Assembly (NCBI GenBank): GCA_964019425.1
Contig: OZ025802.1
Span: 310,001 to 374,000 of the forward strand
Length of the DNA stretch: 64,000 bases
Direction of reading: 5' to 3'
DNA from: Flectonema sp. DT1601
Taxonomy: Eukaryota; Euglenozoa; Diplonemea; Diplonemida; Diplonemidae
Below the pieces are notes generated by a model. That model saw nothing but the letters and a program-made list of their open reading frames with translations, did not search any database and was not told where the DNA came from. A program made the translations under genes and the position numbers. Shown here piece by piece: positions 1-10,635 of this stretch. Numbering within the stretch: the stretch's first letter is position 1; each line of letters begins with the position of its first letter.

Positions 1-588
1 TTTCGTTGGACGAGATTGATCTGGAGAGTGATACCTGATTCTCAAAAAACTGATATGCATGTACAACGACATCAACGAATATAACCCAACAGTGAAAATA
101 CTGACAATAGGAATGACCAGCAACATCAATTCCAACATAGTTGTTTGTTCCAACACGTATTGTTCACTTGCTTGCAGCTTCGTCCACGTTGATGAAACGA
201 GGCCCCACATACGACTGTCTTGATGATGCTTTGATGCATGTACGCACGCAGACCATATTGATCTTCGAAGTAAAATAATCATAACAAGAATATTCGCAGG
301 CTGAACTCCCCAAACCATTGAGAACATGATATAATGCATTTCAGCACCCTGAAGACACCTGGCAGCCCACATCTGTACAGGTATTAAACTCTCTCTCCAA
401 TTAGAGAATGAAAAATTCGTGACTTGCGGTAAACCATAGTTCGATTTTATAGTGTAGATTCCACTTGCGAATGTCGCCCATAAAGCAAATTTATAAAAAC
501 CCCAATCACCTAATAATGGGATCATCCACAGCACAAACATCACTATGATTGCAACGTGAGTGAAGAAATTTATCTGTGCGGGAGTCAT
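1..588 (-). CDS. TMEM33/Pom33-like multi-pass membrane protein (3' partial)
   Basis: An open frame runs from ATG at 588 to the left edge (196 codons, no stop), so the C-terminus lies outside the window. The product is strongly hydrophobic, with likely membrane segments near residues 10-28, 33-48, 80-105 and 155-180. Near the end of the visible part it reads FLRIRYHSP, which resembles the FL-x-LRY segment after the last membrane helix of TMEM33/Pom33 proteins. Those are ER and nuclear-envelope proteins linked to nuclear pores and ER shape. The family call rests on this segment and on topology only. The start is the first ATG after an AT-rich stretch. Another small multi-pass ER protein remains possible. 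Confidence 0.5.
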   Translation of the reverse strand, partial: MTPAQINFFTHVAIIVMFVLWMIPLLGDWGFYKFALWATFASGIYTIKSNYGLPQVTNFSFSNWRESLIPVQMWAARCLQGAEMHYIMFSMVWGVQPANILVMIILLRRSIWSACVHASKHHQDSRMWGLVSSTWTKLQASEQYVLEQTTMLELMLLVIPIVSIFTVGLYSLMSLYMHISFLRIRYHSPDQSRPTK

Positions 589-843
589 CTTATGTTGTTT
601 GATACCTCTTTCTGGTTATTAAATAAGTGACTTAATTTGTAATTGGGTTCATAAATTCTATATATTGGACTACATCTGTTGAAAGAGAACAACGAGTATG
701 AGGGAGCAGACAAGTATCACTTACGTAATGGACGAAAATAAATTTTTTTTTTTTTTTTACAATACAAAAATGGGGACAAAGAAAATGTCCTCCCCAACCT
801 CTAAAGAAAAGAGTGACCGCAGAGGTGATGGTTGTGTGTTATT

Positions 844-1821
844 TTAAATATAAAACTCCTCTCGTGGTTGCATTCTGTGTGGTTTCTTTCGAGGTGACTT
901 AGACATCGGACGATTAGAAAACGGAGAAGGAGAATTCGGAGAATGAGATGGGTAACTAGGAGCTCTGATGTTAACTTGTTGAGGGGTCAGTGAGAGATCT
1001 GTTCCGTTTTTATTCCTTGGAGGTGAGACACGAAGGTCTGCATGAGGAGGACTAATCACGTTCGGATTTGGACTTCTCACTCCAGAAGGAAGAAGGACAG
1101 CGTTATCAATCCAAGAACCAATTGCCGGAGGTGTTGATTTCGATGGTCTTTCCTTTCTTGGTGATACTCTCTTTGGTGATCGTGGTCGTGGTTTCCCAAC
1201 ATGTATTGATCTCGATTTGAAATTAGTAAAATGATGTTTTGGTACTGCCAACACCTGAACAGGTTTAGTAAAAGGCATCGTAAATAAGGGATCGTCTCTT
1301 GGTTCTCTTCTTTCAGCCCAACCACCAGGTGGGCACCAACTCATCTCATTTGGTACATTCGAATCTATAATCGGATAGACACGTCCTTCATCATGAGCAG
1401 GTGGGATACCAGCTTGCTCTCCATAGTCTTGACTTGCCTTGGTCCATGGATCGAAATGAACTTCCCATCTCTTGGGTGAAGTTGGTGATGTACCTCCCAA
1501 TTCGTGATTAGTTCCGCTTGATAAGACTTGTTGGTTGTGTGAGTTTCGGATAAATCTCTTTTTCCCACTCTTTCCTCCGGTAGTTCCAGCATCACCCCAA
1601 CCTGTCCTCCTACAATACCAATACCATCTTTCTATTTTATAATGACAACTTTGGTATGATGAAATCGTCGCATGTTCTCCACTTCCAACAAAATCCATTA
1701 ACTGCGACAACGAGTCTATTCCACACTTGTCTATTAGTTTAGCTTCCTGTTCAGTCAATCGAAGCTGACCAGTTAGTTGTTGGTGAAATGTTGATGGCCT
1801 ACCATGGACGTCCTTCTCCAT
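844..1821 (-). CDS. Unknown 325-aa basic, Pro/Ser-rich protein
   Basis: A single-exon frame of 325 codons ending in TAA. I do not recognise the family. The N-terminal ~50 residues look folded and helical (a run ending in LTEQEAKLIDKCGIDSLSQL). The middle has several Trp residues, including WYWYCRRTGW and PPGGWAERREPRDDPLF. The last ~110 residues are low-complexity and basic, with repeated Ser-Pro-Arg/Lys motifs of the kind phosphorylated by proline-directed kinases. No signal peptide or membrane segment is visible. Poly-T and poly-A runs flank it on both sides, as for most genes here. It lies upstream of the TMEM33-like gene on the same strand. The length and ordinary composition of the N-terminal half argue for a real gene. 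Confidence 0.6.
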   Translation of the reverse strand: MEKDVHGRPSTFHQQLTGQLRLTEQEAKLIDKCGIDSLSQLMDFVGSGEHATISSYQSCHYKIERWYWYCRRTGWGDAGTTGGKSGKKRFIRNSHNQQVLSSGTNHELGGTSPTSPKRWEVHFDPWTKASQDYGEQAGIPPAHDEGRVYPIIDSNVPNEMSWCPPGGWAERREPRDDPLFTMPFTKPVQVLAVPKHHFTNFKSRSIHVGKPRPRSPKRVSPRKERPSKSTPPAIGSWIDNAVLLPSGVRSPNPNVISPPHADLRVSPPRNKNGTDLSLTPQQVNIRAPSYPSHSPNSPSPFSNRPMSKSPRKKPHRMQPREEFYI

Positions 1822-2506
1822 TATAATTGAGATTTAAAAAAACTTTTTTAAAAAAAAAAAATAATAATATAAATTACTTTCATTCTCTGAGATTGTTTTT
1901 CTCACATCACATTTTCGTAAGATTGAAATCACATTTTTTTCATGAAATTAGTTGTCGTTTTTGTTCTGTTGAATGAAAGACGTGTTCAGACTTCGTTTTT
2001 TGTAATAAGTTTATACTTTTTTAAATTAAAAAAAAAAAAAAAAGGGAAAAGTAATTTTTTTCGTGTATCCTATGTTTTTTTTTTTTCCTTAGGAATAGAC
2101 ACTTAGATAGGAATGCTCTTGAACATTAAGGGAAGTGCATGTGGCACTTATTTTTTTTTAAAAAAAAAAAAAAAAAAAACTAAAATAGCTGTGTACCTTG
2201 GCGAATACCAAGAGAACAACAGCTGCAGGACCAAATGATGAACCGAAAAGAGAAAAAAAAAAGGACAAACAGAATAGAAAAAGAGAACAAAAAAAACACC
2301 GGACTCACCTTTTTTTCTTTTTTTTTGATTCTTTATTTTTTGATAGAAAAAAGAGAAAAAAAAAAACAACTATCTGCTTAAATCTGTTAACTACCAGGTA
2401 GTTAAAACTATAAAAAAGTAACAATCAATGAGACAGACAGGCAGGTGTGATATGAATTACTCGCAGGTAAAAAGCCATCCAAAAGAAAAATAGCAGCAAA
2501 TTAATA
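1822..2506. other. Intergenic, homopolymer-rich
   Basis: No supported gene. It holds long A and T runs (around 1835-1870, 2025-2045, 2075-2090, 2150-2180, 2310-2380). Short frames over the runs are low-complexity. It probably contains the 5' leader of the 325-aa gene and the 3' UTR of the cyclin gene. Confidence 0.6.
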
Positions 2507-3766
2507 TTATGCCTTAGTCTTACTGTTTGGAGTGGGTAGCGGAGCAGAGTGTGCCCGCTCTTCCCTAGTAGGAGGGTCAGGTACTCGAGGTGGAGTCGGT
2601 TTTTGAACTGCCGGAATAGGAACCGGAGGTCTTCCCTTAGAAACACTACCAGCCAGCATAGTAGGTCTCGAAGGAGGAGGAGAAACCGCGTAATTATTTG
2701 CAACAGAAAGTGACTGTTGACGAGTAATAATCTTCGCAATGGTACCCTCCACTGTTTCTGGACCAATACCAATAGCTGAGAACTCATGTTCTAATTCGGT
2801 CCTAATTCGTTGTATTCTCGGTTTGTTTATCTCTTCTCGATATCTTTCTTCCCATTTAGTGTCGACGTTAAGTTGAGTTCCGTCTAACTTTTCCCAGGCA
2901 TTTCCTGTTACCCAGCTTTTACACAATACCAAAACCCCAAATGCGATTTCCTGTGAGGTGTAAGTAACACATATTGGGGTTCTGTAGACTTCGGTAGTCA
3001 GTTTGTAAGCAGCTATACACCAAGGGATACCTTCTCTACCGTGAATAAAATCTCTTACTCGACATCCCGTTAGTTGCTGTAGCTTATCTAACATCAGTGA
3101 AGCTGGTAGTTTGTATGTAAAATTAAACCTTAGCACGACAGCAATGAGGTAGAGTTCCGCCTGGTGGATTTGATCTTTTCTTGCTCGATAGTCTTGAGAT
3201 TGTGGTTCATGTCCCCATGCTTTCACCTGTTTTATTGTTAATCTAACTCGTATGAATATCATTAAGGGATTTAGTCGAAGAAATCACAATCAGGATAATA
3301 ATAATTAAAATAACCATACCACCAGATCTCCTAGAGTAAAGAGAGAATCCTCAACCTTAGCTGCGAGGAATAAACAAGCGCACATCATAACCCGACGATC
3401 ATAGTTACGAGGATGGTGATGATCATTTCGATCAAATTCAGGACCTTCGTATCCCATATAAAACCTCCACATGTAGAACATACACAGTTGAAGTGTTTGT
3501 TGTTGTCTTCGTAGTGAGAGCCATGAAACGAGTTCGTTAACTTGTTCCCAAGTATGAGTTCCAATACGCTGTCTCAAATCAATAATACTTAATCTCTCAC
3601 TGTGCGCACTACTTGTCGGAATTGTTGGAACAGAAACAGGTTCTCTTCTCATCGTCTGCACTCGACCTAGTGCTGCTTGAAATCCTTTTTCATGGTCTTC
3701 ATTTGGATCCTCTTCCTCGGTTTTTAACCTTTTTACTGACGGGCTTCTCTCGGACAAGCCATCCAT
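2507..3766 (-). CDS. Cyclin, transcription/RNA-processing type (C/K/T/L-like), two exons
   Basis: Exon 1 is 3320-3766 and exon 2 is 2507-3226, joined across a 93-bp GTATGG...ACAG intron (3227-3319, phase 0), giving 388 aa. Exon 1 carries the first cyclin box (residues ~65-149) with the hallmark ACLFLAAKVED. Exon 2 continues with the second half (QAELYLIAVVLRFNF) and the second box, including the IAFGVLVLCKSW helix. The C-terminal ~70 residues are Pro/Ser-rich and unstructured. The LAAKVE-D form with an HTW entry helix fits cyclins C, K, T and L, partners of CDKs that phosphorylate RNA polymerase II or act in splicing, better than cell-cycle cyclins. The exact subtype cannot be fixed by eye. 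ATG at 3766 starts a short acidic leader before the box. Confidence 0.88.
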
Positions 3767-3966
3767 TATTAGCTCAACGCAGCCAGCTTTCGTATCGTTT
3801 CTGTCTACGATATATCAACGCCTGGCTATGGAAGAATAAGAGACAGGCAGCATAGATGACAATAATATGTCGTTTTTTTTAGAACATAAAAATAGTTCTT
3901 AAAAAATAAAAAAAAGAGGGGATTGGGAGAAAAGGAAAAGGGTTGGCTTATTTTTTTAAAAAAACC

Positions 3967-4001
<35 letters not shown>

Positions 4002-5313
4002 CAAAATTTTCTTTTCGATTTTGTAAATAATTGTTAAGGCATCTACATAATGAATGTACCTGTAACGAAGAAAAGAAGTACCCGTTCCGCACGTGATTCT
4101 CCACAACAAGAGCACAATCATACAAGTGTACGTGAACCTGAAAAATAAAAACAACATAAACGCATTTCCCTACCATCTACCATAGTAACAACAAGAACAA
4201 CAAGAGAGGGAGATGCCTCACAAATAGGAAGATTTGCGCGCTTCCCTCATTTGTGAAAAATCTTTTTTTTTTTTTTTTTCCTTGATTTTCTAAAGTGTGT
4301 GGAATATAAGCTTTTGACACTCCAGAGATCTTCGTAAGGAAGCCTTTTGAAAGCACCAATAATGCCAAGGAGTTGGTTTCTTTTTTTATCTTTTTGCTGC
4401 TTTTTTTTTTTTTTTCCTCAAAAATAAAAAATCTCTAACCATCGATCAAATCTAGTTGGGTGGGTTGCCGAGGGAGCTGGTGGACGGTGAGTAAAGCGAT
4501 ATTACAACGTACTTGAGCCATTCAATGCCTGCCTACACTTTGAATTCTACCCGTGTACCAAAACCATGTACAAGACATTGGTTAAAGTTACCCCAGAAAA
4601 CAAATCACAAACTAAATAACTACAAAAAGAGATGGGTTTTCCCCATCTCATACGTATCTTGCTAATAATAATTATTTTTTTTTTATTTTATTTTTTTTTA
4701 TTTTTTTTGACACATAAAATAAGGATGAATAGTGAGCTCACTTAACAGAGAGCCCCCCTGAAGAGAATAAAGGGGATGAAAACAAAAACAAAAGATCAGC
4801 TCGACAACATACAACGTATCAAGTAGATGTTGCCTTCCACCTCGAATGCAACAGGTGGTAGATCTAATAGAAAAAGAAAATGGGAAAAAGAAGGGAGGGG
4901 GAAAAGGCGAATAAAAAATACTTCGCAGAACTCGATAACGAGAGTATAACAGAAAGAAAAAATCTAATTTCTAAGGGGAGTTTACGGGGAAGTGATAGAG
5001 ACACCAACACCAAATTACAAAAAGCCATGAAGTAAATATTATCCTTTTTTCAGCTCGTAGGGCCAACCTGACGAACAACAAGGTAAGAAAAACACTCTGT
5101 AAACAATATTTATAAGTACAGTCGGAGACAGAAATCCACCGCACGAAACGACGGGTTGATTAGACGCCCAACACAATGAAGTGAATTGACGACAAAAGAT
5201 GACCTGTTTTTATATAAATTACTAAGACGAAATGTAATAAGCAACACTATCGTTTAGAGTACAAACACACACCTCATAAGAACCTAATAATAATTTCGTC
5301 GTTAGCAGATCGC
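3767..5313. other. Intergenic region, no confident gene
   Basis: About 1.5 kb without a gene I can support. It contains poly-T runs (3975-4001, 4262-4280, 4400-4416). A minus-strand segment at 4059-4138 is bounded by splice-like AG and GT signals but cannot be joined to anything convincing. A perfect 8-bp hairpin lies at about 4630-4650 (GAGATGGG, loop TTTTC, CCCATCTC). On the plus strand, 5054-5082 is flanked by a pyrimidine tract plus CAG and by GTAAG, like a 29-nt microexon. Confidence 0.5.
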
Positions 5314-7254
5314 CTACGGATGCTGAGCTGCTTGCGGCTGTGCAGGCTGTCCTTGACTATACTTCTGTTGTTGAAGTGAACGCTGAAGTAGAGAAATCTG
5401 TTTAATATAACGTTCCTCATATTGCGACCACGTATTGCGTTCTTGTTGTCTCTCTGCGATTAGCTGAGCGTACCTCTGATTTTGTTCCTGTTGTTGTTTT
5501 TTGGTATAGTTGTCTATTTCACATTATTCTAATCCACAAACATAAATACATACAATTAACTGTTTCTTAGGCTCTTCAGCTGCGAGGAAGCACTTGGCGA
5601 TTTCCTCCTTAAGCTGCTCATTCTTGGCGTAGACGTGATGGATAACTTGCATGGTTCCATCAAGATTGATTCGGAGTGAAATATTTTCTTTTTCAACTTC
5701 TGGAACTTCGTTATCAGATGACTGTAATGTTGATTCCAGTGCTCGCTGAATGTTATGCTCATGTTGAACTTCCATATCACGGAATACTTTTTCAAAAGCG
5801 ACCACCTCCAACGAACGCTGTTCAAGTTCTGAGATCAGCTGATCTCTTTGTGAGAGATATTGTTCTACTTCGTGACGCATTTGACCTTCTTCTGCAAGTT
5901 TTGCTTTTAGAAGCTCGTTGTGAATGTCTAGCTGTTCAGTTTTTTGTGATGCCAAATGATTCTTTAATTTCTTAAAACATTTTCTAGATTCCTGAAGCCT
6001 GGACATCATAGCAATACACTTAGTAGTAGTTTCTTGGTGTTTTAAGTGAAGCTTTTGAAGTTTGAAATCAGCAGACTCAGCACTCTGTTGTTGATGGTAG
6101 TACATGGCTCTTAGAGATTGGTTTTCAGCAATTATTTGGTGAACTCCTTTGTAGAGTTTTTGAGAAACATGTGCTTGTTCGCTGTCAAGTTGTCTTTTTA
6201 ACGCCATGGCAACGTAGTTGCTGACATCCTCGTCTGTGTCGGCGTTTCTTAGCTGACTTGGAACGTCGTCAAATAGTGAGCCGGTTCCGTAAACTGTTGT
6301 GGGAGTCTCAACAGGTGGAGTCGATTGTTTAAACTGCTGATGATTATAAAATGGATTAGCTTGCGATCCATCGTATGGTTGAATTGAATTATCTCCTAAT
6401 CCCAAATGACTTGTAATTCTTGTTTGAGATTTGAAATTAGGACTCGCAGATCTAACAACCTGCAGTCTTGGAGGAGTTGTCGGCTGAACTCTATCATCAG
6501 TAACCATTGGTGTTGGATCGTTAACTGATTCTGTTTCTGTTTCAGTCTCTTGTTGTTCTGTCACTTCAAGCTGAGCATTCATCGGAGGTATCACTACTCT
6601 CGGTTCTGATGTACATCTTGATTCACTTCCATGTGATAAAGTTGTTTGTTGATTTACTTTAACTCTGTAAGGACTTAGAACAGCTGCAGCTGTTGGAGAT
6701 GATGAAACTCTTCTAACGACAAAGTCTTCATCGTAAGTTGCGTCTACAAAAGTTGCTCTTTCTTCTTCGTAGAGAACTTTTCCATCGCTGGTGATTTCAA
6801 TACCGTCGTGATGTTCTTCTGATTGGTTTATTGGATGTGCGGGTTGAAGAAGTTTTCTCGGAGTAGTGTTACTGTTTGGAGACATTCCTCTTCTCTCATC
6901 ACACATCTGTCTGATAGTACCGAGAGCTACAGCATATTGTTGATCCATGTGTGCTATCTTTTCACCCTGACTCTTTAAAACAGCCATTAACTCAGAAGGT
7001 GATCCTGGTGAGTTTCTCGTCTCAGAATGACGCTTTGGATTTTGAACAATTTGGTACCAATCAATCCAACTATCAACTGTAATTGGTTTAGCTACCACTC
7101 CGTACCTTGATTTGCATAAAGTCTTCCATACTGTTTCATCCATGCTTGCATTGTACCATTTTCTTGAGACTCTCATCAAATTATGCAAATCTTCATCATC
7201 GAAGTACGTCATCACTTTAAATATGATACAATCGACATTCCATAGACTCTCCAT
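5314..7254 (-). CDS. F-box protein with long coiled-coil tail, two exons
   Basis: Exon 1 is 5554-7254 and exon 2 is 5314-5487. The 66-bp intron (GTATGT...CAACAG, 5488-5553, phase 0) is inferred because reading on past GTATGT soon hits a stop, while splicing continues the Q/E-rich coiled coil to a TAG at 5314. The product is about 624 aa. Residues 1-45 form an F-box (LWNVDCIIFKVMTYFDDEDL, then NLMRVSRKWY and VWKTLC), the Skp1-binding module of SCF ubiquitin ligases. Residues ~50-380 are Ser/Thr-rich and probably disordered. About 390-600 is predicted coiled coil, followed by a Gln-rich end. I chose ATG 7254, just before the F-box; the frame is open upstream to 7362, but that part is AT-rich low-complexity sequence. 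The target-recruiting part would be the coiled coil (inference). Confidence 0.8.
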
Positions 7255-7562
7255 GGTTGGTGTAAAGATGGGAACCTTTTTTAATGAATTAATTAGTGAA
7301 TGAATTTGACAAAAAAATTGTTTATTTTTTTTTTTGTTATTGTTGACAAAAATGTGTGACAACGTTCTGCAGAAGGTATTAATTTAACCATCAAAGAATT
7401 GATAGATAAATAAAGTTTGGTGCTTTTTTTTTTTTTTTTTTTTGTGCGTGTGAGGCTCACTGTTGGTAGTGGCTTCTTTTTTTTTTTTTTTTTTGAACGT
7501 ATATAACTCACTACTCCTGAAGACTACAGATATCATTTATGGAACACAACCTGCGCCAGCTA

Positions 7563-7837
7563 TCATTTTTGCACTTTAATTTTAATAAATCGAGACCTCT
7601 GAGGTATTCTGGATCGTGCTCTGGGATCAAGCTGAGCATCTTCAGGATCTAACGGCGCGTAACAAACATCCTCCTCAGAGAGGACCTGAGCCAACCGCTG
7701 AAGATATGACCCCTTCGGGTGATCAGTTCCATGAGGTAATCTACTTGGCATATTACTGAAGGAAAAATACTATAAAATATTTAAAAGTGAGTTGTATATC
7801 ACCCACCTCTCTCTCCTATTACTGGAGCTCCTGTCAT
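7563..7837 (-). CDS. Small unknown protein (75 aa), two exons
   Basis: Exon 1 is 7803-7837 (35 nt from ATG at 7837) and exon 2 is 7563-7755. A 47-bp intron (GTGATA...TTCAG, 7756-7802) splits a Gly codon. The spliced frame is 75 codons plus TGA. The product starts MTGAPVIGERGG and has a helical stretch (SYLQRLAQVLSEED), an acidic-proline segment (PLDPEDAQLDPRARS) and a basic end (RFIKIKVQK). I do not recognise it. A frame starting at an ATG inside exon 2 (62 aa) is the alternative if exon 1 is not coding. Sensible composition between two genes of the same strand favours a real small gene; the exon 1 call is weaker. Confidence 0.55.
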
Positions 7838-7946
7838 TGGATGTATAAAAACAAATTAACACAACAAGAGTTATCACTAATTGGAAAAAAGAAAAAAAAA
7901 AAAAAAGAAAAGGTAAAAATAAAACATATCAACCGACTGCAAGGGA

Positions 7947-8582
7947 TCAATCTTGGTAAAATACTCTCTTAATTTGAGCGTCTTTCGCAGCTGCTCGTTG
8001 ACGTAATTTCAATCGCTGTTTCTTCGAAAGGTGTGAGAATGGTATTTGAGAAGCTTTCTTATTAAGAGAGAGATGAGCATCTTTATGTGTGACAGCCATT
8101 GGAAGATCAACAACAGAATTTCCGATGCCGCGACGATCTCTTCGACGAGTTCTGAGAGGGACTCTAATTCCTGAATTACTTCGTCCTAGACCAGTTCCAG
8201 GTGACCAACCCATCTGTTGAGCCATTGAAAACCCTTTTGAAGACCTATTGTAGTAAGCCACCTTAATATCATCACTACTGATGTTGGAAGCCTCTAATCC
8301 TTTTCTCTGCATCGCCATAACATGTGATGCCTTTACTAAGTGATCCCTGTACCGACCTGAAAACATTTCACCACAAGAAGGACATTCCCTCTTGTCACAC
8401 TTATCAACAACATTATTCGTTTTATTGTTTCCAATAATATTAAGGTACAGATCCATCGATGTGGTGTCTTCTTTTATGTTATTTTGTTTGCTATCATTTT
8501 TGACATGATCGTTATTTCGTAGTTTACGTTGTTCATCCTCAAAGGTTGTTTCAGCTTTCTTGAATATCACAGGAGACGTCAT
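7947..8582 (-). CDS. Zinc-finger and G-patch protein
   Basis: A single exon of 211 aa. Residues 67-86 hold a CPSCG...H...H zinc-finger-like motif. Residues ~117-154 form a G-patch: GFSMAQQMGWSPGTGLG, then VPLRTRRRDRRGIG. G-patch domains bind and stimulate DEAH-box RNA helicases in splicing and ribosome assembly. The combination of a small zinc finger before a G-patch with a GLG core and a basic follow-on recalls the C-terminal half of GPANK1/GPATCH11-type proteins, but orthology is not shown. The last ~40 residues are basic (SKKQRLKLRQR), suggesting a nuclear or nucleolar location. The 5' end is followed upstream by poly-T. Confidence 0.75.
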   Translation of the reverse strand: MTSPVIFKKAETTFEDEQRKLRNNDHVKNDSKQNNIKEDTTSMDLYLNIIGNNKTNNVVDKCDKRECPSCGEMFSGRYRDHLVKASHVMAMQRKGLEASNISSDDIKVAYYNRSSKGFSMAQQMGWSPGTGLGRSNSGIRVPLRTRRRDRRGIGNSVVDLPMAVTHKDAHLSLNKKASQIPFSHLSKKQRLKLRQRAAAKDAQIKRVFYQD

Positions 8583-8849
8583 TGAGGTTAACTTCTATGA
8601 GTTCATTTTTTTTTTTATTATTATTATCGAAAAAACAGAGTCTTGTCTGTGGGTAGTTAAGATAATACAATGCAAAATAATTGTCTGCAAAATCCAGTGT
8701 TATCTAAGAACATTATTATGAATCAGATAACTCTTTTTTATCAAACTTCGGTTGATAAGTAAACGGTCGCACATAAGAACGCCACATTAGTGACAACCAA
8801 GACCCGATTACAATATAAAAAAAAAAAGGAAAGCAATCAAATCAACTAT

Positions 8850-9402
8850 TTAGGCGCGTGCGATCATAGGAATGATGTAGAGGATAAATGGTGCTCGCAA
8901 CAACCAAGTTCCCTGTTTTGTTTTTTTTTGTTTTTTGTTGTTTGTTAAAATATAAACACCAAAAGTATAAAATATACTTTCTTTTTCATTCACAAACCTC
9001 ATTTACGATTCCAGAAACACAGATGTCTGTTACTGTTTCTGGTTTACAACGTTGAATATATGATCCTAAGCTAGGGATGCTGTGCAATTTTGCAATCCAT
9101 CCGGTTATAGTTCCTTCGCCAATCCAATCTTCTAGCGCTGCGGTTAATGAAAACAGCGCACATGCGTAGTATAACACCACCCACATTATTATATACTCCA
9201 CGGTCATTACGACCATACCAATAAATCCATATTTTTTAATGAGCTCAGTTGTACTCAATTTAACTTGCGGTCTGCTAGTCGTCGCCTTTGTAGCTCTCTG
9301 AGTTTTTATCAATAGATGATTCGATTGCAATTTTCCGCTTTTAGCAATCCTTCCGCATTGCATTTGTCGAAGGGCAAATGCTGTACGGCGTAATATAGAC
9401 AT
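8850..9402 (-). CDS. FAM210-like (DUF1279) mitochondrial membrane protein, two exons
   Basis: Exon 1 is 8998-9402 and exon 2 is 8850-8912. The 85-bp intron (GTTTGTG...AACAG, 8913-8997, phase 0) is inferred because the unspliced frame stops right after the donor, while exon 2 adds GTWLLRAPFILYIIPMIARA and then TAA. The product is 155 aa. The N-terminal ~45 residues are Arg/Ser/Thr-rich and nearly free of acidic residues, like a mitochondrial presequence. Then come KKYGFIGMVVMTVEYIIMW and a second hydrophobic stretch, matching the DUF1279 pattern (KKYG followed by a transmembrane helix). The exon 2 tail resembles the WLL...P...R end of this family. FAM210 proteins sit in the inner mitochondrial membrane and affect mitochondrial translation. 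Confidence 0.72.
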
Positions 9403-10312
9403 TTTTTTTTTTTTTTTTTTTTTAAAGGACTGGTTTGTTGGAGTAATGTATGCGACAGGAGAAAGTTGGTTTTAACCATGAACTGCTTGACGTAGAATCA
9501 AAAAAAAAAAAAAAAAAACAATCGTTCACGGCAATATGATGAGGATGAAATATCCCATACCACAAGTTATCATTTCAAGGTGGGAACAAAAAAAAAAAAA
9601 AAAATGTGGGGGAAAAAAAACAATCATATGGTGAATAGGTATAAGGGATGCCAGTCAGGTACATATATTTATAATCTGCTACTACGTAAAGGGGTAAGGT
9701 GGAAAAAAAAGAAAACACTACCAGCAACCGACATCTCAAGGGATGATTTTTTTGATCCTATTTTATAGGCAAAGAAGGTAGAAAGAATCCTTGCAAAGAG
9801 TACTGCAGCAGCAACAACTGGAATAATAATAATTATTTAAAAAAAAATAAAAAAACAGAGTTTGGCTTTTTTGCATCTTTAAAACTATACAGAAAATAGT
9901 AATATAACACTTTGTTGATATTTTTTTGTTTGGGTTACGAAACCTGTGTGTTGCCAGTATTCTTTTAAAAAAATAAATAAAAAAAAAAAAAAAAAAAAAC
10001 AGTCTCCGATATTGCTATACTAAAAGGAACCTATTTAGCGATGCGGATAATTTTAGAAGAATAAAAATAACATAACAAAACTCATAGCAAGTATGAAACA
10101 CCTTTTTATGCCTTTGACATTGGGTGTCGTGTTTCAAGAAAACAAAAATTCAAGCAGCAGCAAGCCATAGGAATGGAACAGTATGTTTAAAAATAAAATA
10201 AAGAAAAAAAATAAAAAAAAAACAGATGGAAGAAATATCCAACTACGAGATAATATATTTTCTATTTTTTTTTTTGTATGACAACACAAAAAATACAAAA
10301 CAAAAATAAGAC

Positions 10313-10359
<47 letters not shown>

Positions 10360-10635
10360 TTGGGTAGAACCACATCAGAAAAAGAAAAACAAACATATCA
10401 AGGTTGTAGCGCCCTTACAAGTCAAATAAGCAACTGAGATTGAAAAAAAATAACACAGGGCGCCCCAAAGATATCACTATCTGGTAAGCGTACTGCTCTA
10501 TTTTCCCCATCCTGTCATTATTGCATACGAGTTTCGAATCACAGTTTGTGTAACAACAAGCGACGGGGTACAAAAAAAAAAAAAAAAAAAAAAAATTGCT
10601 CATATCTTTTATAGGCACTACAACCATAACAAGTG
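9403..10635. other. Intergenic, homopolymer-rich
   Basis: No gene supported. It has many A/T runs (9403-9424, 9500-9519, 9589-9604, 9980-10000, 10319-10357, 10573-10595). Frames across them are low-complexity. It presumably covers the leader of the FAM210-like gene and the 3' UTR of the kelch-BTB gene. Confidence 0.6.

Noticed and set aside
3948-4176. Possible small spliced gene on the minus strand with an AG...GT-bounded segment (4059-4138)
   Set aside because: Upstream and downstream exons with a consistent frame could not be found; surrounding sequence is homopolymer-rich.
5524-5553. Stop of the F-box frame right after GTATGT
   Set aside because: The downstream Q/E-rich coiled-coil frame and a good acceptor make an intron more likely than a true stop.
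10531-10560. TTCGAAT resembling a tRNA T-loop
   Set aside because: The flanking bases do not pair as a T-stem and no D- or anticodon arm can be placed.
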